From contig JAVEQI010000015.1 in assembly GCA_034007745.1 (NCBI GenBank), forward strand, positions 1 to 64,000: a stretch of 64,000 nucleotides of DNA, given 5' to 3'. A program made the position numbers and the translations under genes. Source of the DNA: Desulforapulum sp034007745. GTDB lineage: Bacteria > Desulfobacterota > Desulfobacteria > Desulfobacterales > Desulfobacteraceae. Shown here piece after piece: positions 49,600 to 57,127 of this stretch. Each line of letters opens with the position of its first letter. Positions within the stretch are counted from its first letter, which is position 1. The notes under the pieces were generated by a model. That model worked only from the letters and a program-made list of their open reading frames with translations, had not been told where the DNA came from and did no database searches.

Positions 49600-50793
49600 T
49601 TACCTGCCGGCCATTAGTCGAGCCACAGCATTTTCAAGCCCGTCCAGGGAGAGTTCAAACATGGGAAAGATTGAGGCTATGGCCATTATGGACTGGGTAT
49701 ACCTCCACATGGACTCCTGCACGGGATTGAGCCACACGGAATGGGCAAAGGTTTCGGAAATAAAGCGCAGCCGCTCAAGGCTGGGTTTGCCGCTCCTTTC
49801 TCCTATATGGATGGAGCCGTCGCTTGCCATGAGCTCATAGGGTGCCATGCTGGCGTCTCCCACAACGATGAACCGGGTATCTGGGTCACGCCGGATAAAG
49901 TCATCGACCCTCATGGGTTTTCGATAGCGCTGGGGATCTTCCCACACATGGTCATAGATGGTGTTGTGGAAGAAAACAGTCTTGACCTCCTTGAACTGGG
50001 CCCGGGCATAGTCAAACAGGGTCTGAACCACCGATATATAAGGATCCATGGACCACCCTCCATTGTCGATGGCAAGGATGATCTTGAGCCGGTCCCGCAT
50101 GGATCGGTCGAATACAAGCTCGATTTCACCCGCGTTCTTCATGGTCTTGTAGATAGTTTCATCGATGTTGAGCTCATCCCTGGGACCTGTGGGCACCATG
50201 TTGCGCAGCCGCTTTAACGCCTCTCCCACCATGGCCTGGGTCAACGGACCCCTGGCCGAGTAGTCCCTGTAACGGCGCTCGTTGGCAACCTTTACAGCAG
50301 ATCTATTCCGGGACTCTCCGCCCACCCGCATGCCGCCGGGGTGGTAACCCGAATGCCCCACGGGGGAAGTCCCTCCTGTGCCAATCCACTTGTTTCCGCC
50401 CTCATGGCGGCCCTTCTGGTCGTTGAGCCGCTGCTTGAAGTATTCGATGAGCTCTTCCGGAGTGAGATCTGCAAGCTTGGAAGGGTCGACCCCAAGGGCG
50501 CTGGCCAGCTGTTTGGGGTTTTTGAGCCACTCGTCAAGCATGGCCCTTGCCACCTCGTCTATTTCAAACCCCTGGCCGTCGGGAAGCGCCACCCCTTCAA
50601 AGTAAAAGGCAAACACCTGGTCGTAGAGATCAAAATAACGTTCGCTCTTCACCAGAATAGCCCTGGCCGTGGTGTAAAAATCGTCCAGGGTTGAGACTAG
50701 GCCCTTGTCCAGGGCCTTTTGAAGGGTTAAAAATGCCGTGGGCGAAACCGGCACCCCAACCTCCTTGAGCTTGTAAAAAAAAGATACAAACAT
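49600..50793 (-). CDS. VWA-domain protein (CoxE-like), partner of MoxR
   Basis: A 398-residue cytoplasmic protein. The N-terminal half is helical (FVSFFYKLKEVGVPVSPTAF is the usual start). The C-terminal half, from about residue 230, is a von Willebrand A domain: LKIILAIDNGGWSMDPYISV ... KTVFFHNTIYDHVWEDP ... DTRFIVVGDASMAPYELM. The MIDAS triad DxSxS is replaced by DNGGWS, so metal binding may be altered. It is encoded about 100 nt after the MoxR ATPase, the standard MoxR-VWA chaperone pair that activates a client complex by metal or subunit insertion. The client is not evident here. ATG 50793 has a weak AGGGG site; upstream extension rejected. Confidence 0.85.
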   Translation of the reverse strand: MFVSFFYKLKEVGVPVSPTAFLTLQKALDKGLVSTLDDFYTTARAILVKSERYFDLYDQVFAFYFEGVALPDGQGFEIDEVARAMLDEWLKNPKQLASALGVDPSKLADLTPEELIEYFKQRLNDQKGRHEGGNKWIGTGGTSPVGHSGYHPGGMRVGGESRNRSAVKVANERRYRDYSARGPLTQAMVGEALKRLRNMVPTGPRDELNIDETIYKTMKNAGEIELVFDRSMRDRLKIILAIDNGGWSMDPYISVVQTLFDYARAQFKEVKTVFFHNTIYDHVWEDPQRYRKPMRVDDFIRRDPDTRFIVVGDASMAPYELMASDGSIHIGERSGKPSLERLRFISETFAHSVWLNPVQESMWRYTQSIMAIASIFPMFELSLDGLENAVARLMAGR

Positions 50794-50879
50794 AATAATT
50801 GATCCCCTGCATATTTGAGTTCCCAGGTTCCCGAAACTCAACAGAATTGCCGATCAAAAGTTAAATCTTCGAGTTCGGC

Positions 50880-50896
50880 CTAATACCCACTACCTA
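50880..50896 (-). repeat. Short GTAGTGGGTA repeat at the moxR stop codon
   Basis: On the minus strand the moxR TAG stop is followed immediately by GTAGTGGGTATTA, two units of the heptamer family seen after cbiZ, glnD and the CoA-transferase gene. Confidence 0.6.
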
Positions 50897-51751
50897 AAAG
50901 AGCCGTCGTCTAGGAGTCAAATTCTTCGCCCGGTCATAGTCCGGACTCTTCTTGAACAACACCCCTAGAAAGGGAAGTTCACCCTTGACAATGTCCCTTG
51001 AATTAAAATCAGGATCCGCATTCAATGCACGAATCCAGTTGATCAGCTCCCTTGTGGCGGGTTTTTTCTCCACCCCATCAAGCTCCCTCAGGGAAAAAAA
51101 TGCGTTGATGGCATTTTCGGCAAGTTTTTTGTCAATCTCCGGGAAATGGATGTCAATGATCTTTCTCATCATCTTTGGATCGGGAAAGGCAATGTGGTGG
51201 AAGTTGCACCTGCCGAGGAAGGGATCGGAAAGGTCTTTTTTTGCGTTGGAGGTGATTATGATCACGGGGCGGTTCACAGCCTTGATGGTCTGGTCCGTCT
51301 CAATGATGTCAAACTGCATCTGATCCAGCACGTCCAGCATGTCATCCTGGAAATCGGTGTCTGCCTTGTCGATTTCGTCAATCAGGAGAACGCAGCGCAT
51401 CTTGGCCGTAAATGCCTGGCCGATCTTGCCCATTTTGATGTAGTCGTCAATGTTGCTCACCTCCCGCATGGAGTCGCCGAAACGACTGTCGTTAAGGCGG
51501 GTCAGGGTGTCGTACTGGTAAAGGGCCTCAATGAGCTTCATGCTGGATTTGACATTGAGAACGATCAGGGGCATGGCAAGGCTTTCGGCAATGGCGTGGG
51601 CCAGCATGGTCTTGCCGGTTCCAGGCTCACCCTTCAGGAGAAGCGGCATCTCAAGGGCCATGGAGATGTTGACGATACCTGCAAGTTCGCTGTCAAGCAC
51701 ATATCTGGTTGCACCGGAAAATCTTGAATCCGTGGTTGTAGTGTGTGTCAT
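50894..51751 (-). CDS. MoxR-family AAA+ ATPase
   Basis: A 285-residue AAA+ ATPase. Walker A is LLLKGEPGTGKTMLAHAIAE, Walker B is CVLLIDEIDKADTDFQDDML, and sensor 1 is PVIIITSNAKKDLSDPFLGR with an Arg finger region. It acts as a chaperone-like remodelling ring together with the VWA protein encoded next. The C-terminus KSPDYDRAKNLTPRRRLF is basic. It is the first gene of the pair. A 32-bp palindrome sits 86 nt upstream of its start in the divergent region shared with tatA. Confidence 0.9.
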   Translation of the reverse strand: MTHTTTTDSRFSGATRYVLDSELAGIVNISMALEMPLLLKGEPGTGKTMLAHAIAESLAMPLIVLNVKSSMKLIEALYQYDTLTRLNDSRFGDSMREVSNIDDYIKMGKIGQAFTAKMRCVLLIDEIDKADTDFQDDMLDVLDQMQFDIIETDQTIKAVNRPVIIITSNAKKDLSDPFLGRCNFHHIAFPDPKMMRKIIDIHFPEIDKKLAENAINAFFSLRELDGVEKKPATRELINWIRALNADPDFNSRDIVKGELPFLGVLFKKSPDYDRAKNLTPRRRLF

Positions 51752-51836
51752 GGAAACTCCTGTTAATGGTTTAAACTTGAAAACACCTTACCCAATTTTG
51801 CATTAAATCTCAAGGGATTCTGGGACCGTACCATTC

Positions 51837-51868
51837 ACCCAGGGATAATTCATGAATTGTCCCTGGGT
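51837..51868. promoter_or_regulatory. 32-bp near-perfect palindrome between moxR and tatA
   Basis: ACCCAGGGA-T-AATTCA joined to TGAATT-G-TCCCTGGGT: 30 of 32 bases are symmetric, and the odd pair is T/G. It lies in the divergent intergenic region between moxR and tatA, so it could be an operator for one or both, or a terminator-like hairpin in a leader. No known regulator consensus is recognised. Confidence 0.45.
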
Positions 51869-52009
51869 ACCGGCCGAATTATCCTCATCCCCAGCCGGGC
51901 ATAATTCTAAAACATTGACACGCCATAAACACAATGGTATTTATTTCTCTTAATTTTATGCGTTTTATGCAGCAGGCAACAAAAAATCATAAAAAGACAG
52001 GAGACGGTG

Positions 52010-52201
52010 ATGATAGGTGGACTTGGAATGCCCGAACTGATAATTATCCTTGTTATTATCCTCATTATATTCGGAGCAGGAAAACTTCCTGAGATAGGCT
52101 CTGGAATAGGCAAGGGAATAAAAAACTTTAAAAAGGCTACCCGGGATGCCGAACTCGAAGAGGGAAACAAGGAAAAAGAGCCGGAAAAGCTGGACAAATA
52201 G
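52010..52201 (+). CDS. tatA: Twin-arginine translocase subunit TatA/E
   Basis: A 63-residue TatA-family protein. A short N-terminal membrane helix (MPELIIILVIILIIFGAGKL) is followed by the hinge (FGAGKLPEIG) and an amphipathic helix (SGIGKGIKNFKKATRDAE), then a charged tail. TatA oligomers form the passage for folded proteins in the inner membrane with TatBC, which are not in the window. ATG 52010 is preferred over the preceding GTG because AGGAG lies 6 nt before it. A hairpin at 52232-52263 probably ends its transcript. Confidence 0.92.
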   Translation: MIGGLGMPELIIILVIILIIFGAGKLPEIGSGIGKGIKNFKKATRDAELEEGNKEKEPEKLDK

Positions 52202-52231
52202 CATATAGTTGACCAGCCCACGGGATTTTAA

Positions 52232-52263
52232 CCTGTAGCCGCCTGTTTTTCTGCGGCTCCAGG
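52232..52263 (+). terminator. Possible tatA terminator
   Basis: CCTG-T-AGCCGC / GCGGCT-C-CAGG with a CTGTTTTTCT loop; the stem is about 10 bp with one mismatch. It is followed by taatttt, a weak T-rich tail. Confidence 0.5.
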
Positions 52264-52373
52264 TAATTTTCAGATCCTGACTTATTACACCTTTGTAAGC
52301 CTGAAGAATTCCAGAATTAAAAAATGCCTATAGGCTATTGCGCTCCTAAGCTTACACGATTCTCCAGGAAAAC

Positions 52374-54977
52374 ATGGACAACCTTTACTCCCATCAATTA
52401 ATTCAAAAACGAAACAGCCTGATCAAGCAGTTTCTCAAGCAGAGAGAACCTCAATTCCTTGTCGGCCTGACAAGAATTATGGATGAATACTTCCAGGCGG
52501 TCTTTGCAGCGAGCGATACGGCCCGCACCATGGAGACCAGGGGAAATCCCTTTGCCCTCATAGCCCTTGGAGGATTCGGCCGCCAGGAGCAGTGCATACA
52601 TTCGGACGTGGACCTGCTGATCCTGTTTGAACGGACCATACCCGAAAACGTAGAAGAGTTGATAAACGAGTTTGTCTACCCCCTGTGGGACGCCCGCCTC
52701 GAGACCGCCTATGCGGTCCGAACCATCAACGAATGTCTCTCCATGGCCTGGGAGAGATTTGACGTATTGACGACATTTCTTGATGCACGTTTCGTCTGCG
52801 GTTCCCACCGTGTCTTTCTGAAGCTCATGGAGCGGTTCAAACGCCAGCTGCACCAGCACCACCTTGCCCAGACCCTCACCCGCCTGGTGGAAAGCGGAGC
52901 AAAGCGCCACGCCGACTTTGGAGATTCCACCTATCTTCTTGAGCCCAACCTAAAATCCGGCCACGGCGGTTTAAGGGATTATCACACGCTACTCTGGTAT
53001 GGACGGATCAAGGCGGACATAAAGAGCAGAAAAGAGCTTGAACACCATGGGATTCTTTCCCATGACGAGTTTGAGACCCTTGAGGAGTCCCTGAACTTTA
53101 TCTGGCAGATCAGGAACATGCTCCACCATCTCACGGGCAGAAAGTGTGACCAGCTCCACTTTGACCACCAGGTGGAGATGGCAAAGCTTCTCGGCTATCG
53201 GGACAAACGGGGACTGGCAGGAGTCGAGCTGTTCCTTGGGGACCTTCACACCCGGACCGACTTCATCAAGCAGATCAACCAGATAGTGACTGAGGACATC
53301 TTCTATACCCGGTCACCCCGCTCCGGCAAACAGCAGGTAAAACCCACAAAGACCCCCGGCATTGTAATCCGCCAGCGGAGAATTTACTTTGAATCGGTTG
53401 AAGCCATCCCCTCCTCGCCTGAACTTCTCATGAAGATCTTTGTGGAGAGCGGACGCCTGAAGATTCCCATTTCCATGGAGTCGAGACGAATTATTGCCGA
53501 ATTTGTTCATCTCGTGGACAGGAACTTCAAACAATCCCCAAGCAATGCCAGGGATTTTGAGCGGATACTCGGGTCTTCCCTTTGGGAGTTCAACGTTTTG
53601 TTTGTCATGCTGGCAACCGGGCTTCTGGAACGGTACATACCCGAAATGTCGGCCATCACCAACAAGATCCAGTACAACCAGTACCACCTTTACCCCGTGG
53701 ATAAACACTCCATACGCTGCGTCCAGATAATTAACGGGTTCAAATGCCGGAGAAAAGATGCTGGAACTGATCTCTACTCGGCCGTTTTAAATGAAGTGCG
53801 GGACAGGAAGATCCTTCTCCTTGCAGCTCTTTTCCACGATATTGGCAAGGGAGACCCGACGTCCGAGCATTCCACAAAGGGAGCAGTGATCACTGCCGAT
53901 ATTTTAAAACGGCTGGGGTATAAACCCGGTGAGGTCAGGGAGGCAAGTTTCCTGGTTCAAAACCACCTGTTCCTGGTAAAGACAGCTACCCGAAGGGACA
54001 TCAGCGACGAGGAGACGGCCGTGTTCTGTGCGAGCAGAATTCAAACGATCGGCAGGTTGAGAAAACTCTACCTCCTGAGCGTGGCAGACTCCATGGCAAC
54101 CGGCCCCAAGGCCTGGAACGACTGGACGGAAAACCTTTTAAGGGATCTTTTCCTGAAGACCCTCAACGTTCTGAAGAAAGGAGAGCTTGCATCTAGAAAG
54201 GCCACCCGGATCATTGAAGGGAAAAAAGCCCAGGTCCTGGCACTCAAATCCGGGGAATGGGACAAAAACGAGCTCATCAAAGAGCTTGACTCCATGACCA
54301 ACCGCTACCTGCTGCACATGGAACCTGCTGTAATTGTTGAGCATCTTGGGCTTTTCAAACAACTTGAGGACCGAAGTTTCGCCTGGAAGATCACCAAGGA
54401 AGCCGATTCCACGGTAAGAACTATTGCCATCTGCGGAAGGGACAGACCCGGGTTCTACTCCAAGATTGCCGGCGTCTTCTTCCTGAACAACCTCAATATT
54501 CTGGGGGCCCAGGCCTTTTCCTGGGGCGGGGATATCGTGCTGGACATATTCAAGGTAACCCCTCCCCTGGATCGGATATTTGAAACGGAGAAATGGGCAA
54601 AGGCTGAGCACGAACTTTACAGAGCCCTTGATGACGATACCTTTCTTTCCCGGCTCGAATCAAAGATTCCAAAGAATCTTGCCCAGCCCAAGGGTCGAAT
54701 CCTCAAACCCAACATCGTCAAGATTGACAATACAGCCTCGAGTTTCTTTACCATCATCGAGGTCTTTGCCTATGATTTCCCCGGCCTTCTTTTTGCCATC
54801 ACCAACACCCTTTACCGCCAGGGCCTGGATGTCCGCATGGCCATGGCTTCCACCAAGGTGGACCAGGTGGTGGATGTGTTTTACGTGTGCACGCTGGAGG
54901 GGGACAAGATTGACGCAGCTGAAAGGGTTGAACAGATCAAACAGGCGGTTTTAAATGCTCTTCCAACGGTAGGGTAG
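52374..54977 (+). CDS. glnD: PII uridylyltransferase / uridylyl-removing enzyme
   Basis: An 867-residue nitrogen sensor. Domains in order: a nucleotidyltransferase (ALGGFGRQEQCIHSDVDLLI, about 63-83, with the catalytic DVD), a GlnD PII-uridylylase region (LEPNLKSGHGGLRDYHTLLW), an HD phosphohydrolase (LAALFHDIGKGDPTSEHSTK, about 483-502) and two C-terminal ACT domains (AICGRDRPGFYSKIAGVFFL; EVFAYDFPGLLFAITNTLYR) that sense glutamine. It uridylylates PII under nitrogen limitation and removes UMP under excess. Its partner glnB and target glnA follow in the same direction. The TAG stop lies inside a TAGTAGG heptamer array. Confidence 0.94.
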   Translation: MDNLYSHQLIQKRNSLIKQFLKQREPQFLVGLTRIMDEYFQAVFAASDTARTMETRGNPFALIALGGFGRQEQCIHSDVDLLILFERTIPENVEELINEFVYPLWDARLETAYAVRTINECLSMAWERFDVLTTFLDARFVCGSHRVFLKLMERFKRQLHQHHLAQTLTRLVESGAKRHADFGDSTYLLEPNLKSGHGGLRDYHTLLWYGRIKADIKSRKELEHHGILSHDEFETLEESLNFIWQIRNMLHHLTGRKCDQLHFDHQVEMAKLLGYRDKRGLAGVELFLGDLHTRTDFIKQINQIVTEDIFYTRSPRSGKQQVKPTKTPGIVIRQRRIYFESVEAIPSSPELLMKIFVESGRLKIPISMESRRIIAEFVHLVDRNFKQSPSNARDFERILGSSLWEFNVLFVMLATGLLERYIPEMSAITNKIQYNQYHLYPVDKHSIRCVQIINGFKCRRKDAGTDLYSAVLNEVRDRKILLLAALFHDIGKGDPTSEHSTKGAVITADILKRLGYKPGEVREASFLVQNHLFLVKTATRRDISDEETAVFCASRIQTIGRLRKLYLLSVADSMATGPKAWNDWTENLLRDLFLKTLNVLKKGELASRKATRIIEGKKAQVLALKSGEWDKNELIKELDSMTNRYLLHMEPAVIVEHLGLFKQLEDRSFAWKITKEADSTVRTIAICGRDRPGFYSKIAGVFFLNNLNILGAQAFSWGGDIVLDIFKVTPPLDRIFETEKWAKAEHELYRALDDDTFLSRLESKIPKNLAQPKGRILKPNIVKIDNTASSFFTIIEVFAYDFPGLLFAITNTLYRQGLDVRMAMASTKVDQVVDVFYVCTLEGDKIDAAERVEQIKQAVLNALPTVG

Positions 54978-55240
54978 TAAGATAGTAGGTAGTAGGTAGT
55001 AGGTAGTAGGTAGCAGGTAGCAGGTAGTGGGGCTCTTTGGAATAAATTTCATATATCCCACATGTCCTGGAGAACACAAGAAACGATGAAACACGATAGC
55101 TGTTAGCTACAAGCTAATGGCTAACAGCTAAAAGCTGTTTCTTATAAAAAACCACACGGCAGGCTGTCCTGCCACAACGAACAATGAAAAAGCAGTTGCT
55201 GTTAGCACCCAGTACCCAAAACCCAGCACCTTCTTTTTCA
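54966..55240 (+). repeat. Repeat cluster between glnD and glnB (three heptamer types)
   Basis: Three blocks. (1) 54966-55031: GGTAGTA/GGTAGCA heptamers that include the glnD stop. (2) 55061-55146: composite element (gtcctggagaacacaa, gaaacgatgaaacacgatag, six heptamers at 55094-55135, tgtttcttata). TAGCTGTTAGC and GCTAACAGCTA in it form a perfect 11-bp stem. (3) 55200-55243: TGTTAGC, ACCCAGT, ACCCAAA and ACCCAGC, then cttctttttcatata. Only about 25 nt remain between this and the glnB ribosome site. Confidence 0.72.
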
Positions 55241-55269
55241 TATATAAAACAAAAATGAGGAGATTCCCG

Positions 55270-55608
55270 ATGAAGAAAATCGAAGCAATAATAAAACCGT
55301 TTAAACTCGATGATGTCAAAGAGTCATTGAACGAGATCGGAATCCATGGAATGACCATTACCGAAGTCAAGGGATACGGCCGTCAAAAGGGTCACAAGGA
55401 GATCTATCGAGGCGCCGAGTATGTGGTGGATTTTGTGCCCAAGATCAAACTTGAAATCATTGTTGACAGTGAAAGGGCCGAAGAAGTGGTGCAAACCATA
55501 TGCAGGGCCGCCAATACCGGCAAAATAGGCGACGGGAAAATTTTCATGGTGCCCGTTGAACAGGTCATCCGGGTAAGGACAGGGGAAACCGGGAACGAAG
55601 CCCTGTAA
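55270..55608 (+). CDS. glnB: Nitrogen regulatory protein PII
   Basis: A 112-residue trimeric PII signal protein. MKKIEAIIKPFKLDDVKESL is the canonical start. The T-loop GRQKGHKEIYRGAEYVVDF contains the Tyr (YRGAEY) uridylylated by GlnD. TGKIGDGKIFMVPVEQVIRV binds ATP/2-oxoglutarate. ATG 55270 follows GAGGAG and matches the family start; five extra residues in the longer frame are rejected. It reports 2-oxoglutarate, ATP/ADP and glutamine status to targets including the adenylyltransferase of glutamine synthetase. It is placed between glnD and glnA. Confidence 0.95.
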   Translation: MKKIEAIIKPFKLDDVKESLNEIGIHGMTITEVKGYGRQKGHKEIYRGAEYVVDFVPKIKLEIIVDSERAEEVVQTICRAANTGKIGDGKIFMVPVEQVIRVRTGETGNEAL

Positions 55609-55699
55609 TGACATTATTTCCGGGGACGAATTTAGTGGGGTGTCCCTGGAACTTCCCGGAACTCAAATACTTCAAATGTGGAAAATGTGGAGACAATAG

Positions 55700-57112
55700 A
55701 TGAAAGCAACAGACGTGGTTAAAATGGTCAAAGAAAAAAACATCCGAGTGATCGACATCCGCTACATGGATTTCCCGGGTACCTGGCAGCACTTTACCGT
55801 TCCTGCCTGTGAATTCACAGAAGCCTCATTTGAGGACGGCTTTGGCTTTGACGGTTCGAGCATGAGGGGTTGGAAGAACATTGACAACAGCGACATGATC
55901 GTGGTTCCAGACCCTTCAACGGCGCTCATGGACCCCTTTTTCGAGGTCCCCACCCTGGTGGTGATCGGTGATGTCCTTGATCCCATTACCCACGAACCCT
56001 ACTCCAGGGATCCCCGCTACATCGCAAAAAAGGTTGAACAGTACATCAAGAGCACGGGCCTTGCAGATACCATCTATGTGGGACCGGAGCCTGAATTCTT
56101 CATCTTTGACAATGTGCGGTACGCCTCGGAAAAAAATACCGCCTTTTACGAGATCGACTCCAGGGAGGCCATCTGGAACTCGGGCCGGGACGAGATGCCC
56201 AACACCGGCCACAAAATCCGCCACAAACAGGGCTACCTGCCCCTGCCCCCTTCGGATCAATACCAGAACATGAGAACCGAGATGATGCTCACCCTGGAGG
56301 ACCTCGGCATTGTCATGGAATGCCAGCACCATGAGGCGGCAACGGCAGGCCAGTCAGAAATCGACCTGCGGTACAACACCCTTGTCAAGATGGGCGATCA
56401 GCTCGCCTGGTTCAAGTATGTGCTGAAGAATGTGGCCGCAAAACACAACCACTCGGTCACATTCATGCCCAAACCCCTGTTTGGGGACAACGGGTCTGGC
56501 ATGCACACCCATCTCTCCCTGTGGAAGGAGGGCAAGCCGCTGTTTGCAGGCAACAGGTACGGGGGAGTGTCTGAGATGGCCCTGTTTGCGATCGGCGGCA
56601 TCATGCACCACTGCAAGGCCCTGTGCGCCATCACCAACCCCACCACCAACTCCTACAAACGTCTCGTACCCGGATTTGAAGCACCGATCAACCTTGCCTA
56701 CTCGAGCTGCAACCGGAGTGCAGCCATACGTCTTCCCATGTATTCCCTCAGCCCTTCGGCAAAGCGCATCGAATTCAGGACGCCTGATCCATCGTGCAAC
56801 GGATATCTGGCCTTCGCCGCCATGACCATGGCCATGCTTGACGGTATCCAGAACAAAATGGACCCGGGTGATCCCATGGACAAGAACATCTACGACCTCC
56901 CGCCGGAAGAGCTTGCCGAAATGGGGGCTGCCCCGACATCCCTTGACGAAGCCCTGGACTCCCTTGAAAAGGACCACGATTTCCTGCTCAAGGGAGGGGT
57001 CTTTACCGAGGACGCCATTGAAAGCTGGATCAAGTACAAACGGGTGAACGAGGCAAAAGAGGTGAACAGCAGGCCCCACCCCCATGAGTTCTTTCTGTAC
57101 TACGATATTTAG
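55700..57112 (+). CDS. glnA: Glutamine synthetase type I
   Basis: A 470-residue dodecameric GSI-beta type enzyme. Motifs: FGFDGSSMRGWKNIDNSDM (DGSS), VGPEPEFFIFDNVRY, NGSGMHTHLSLWKEG, NPTTNSYKRLVPGFEAPINL and IEFRTPDPSCNGYLAFAAM (ammonia and glutamate sites). The adenylylation loop DKNIYDLPPEELAEMG carries the Tyr that GlnE modifies in this subclass. It makes glutamine from glutamate, ammonia and ATP. It follows glnB by 91 nt, with a TGGAG site 8 nt before the ATG. Activity is probably controlled through GlnD/PII. Confidence 0.96.
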   Translation: MKATDVVKMVKEKNIRVIDIRYMDFPGTWQHFTVPACEFTEASFEDGFGFDGSSMRGWKNIDNSDMIVVPDPSTALMDPFFEVPTLVVIGDVLDPITHEPYSRDPRYIAKKVEQYIKSTGLADTIYVGPEPEFFIFDNVRYASEKNTAFYEIDSREAIWNSGRDEMPNTGHKIRHKQGYLPLPPSDQYQNMRTEMMLTLEDLGIVMECQHHEAATAGQSEIDLRYNTLVKMGDQLAWFKYVLKNVAAKHNHSVTFMPKPLFGDNGSGMHTHLSLWKEGKPLFAGNRYGGVSEMALFAIGGIMHHCKALCAITNPTTNSYKRLVPGFEAPINLAYSSCNRSAAIRLPMYSLSPSAKRIEFRTPDPSCNGYLAFAAMTMAMLDGIQNKMDPGDPMDKNIYDLPPEELAEMGAAPTSLDEALDSLEKDHDFLLKGGVFTEDAIESWIKYKRVNEAKEVNSRPHPHEFFLYYDI

Positions 57113-57127
57113 GACTGTATAGAAACT

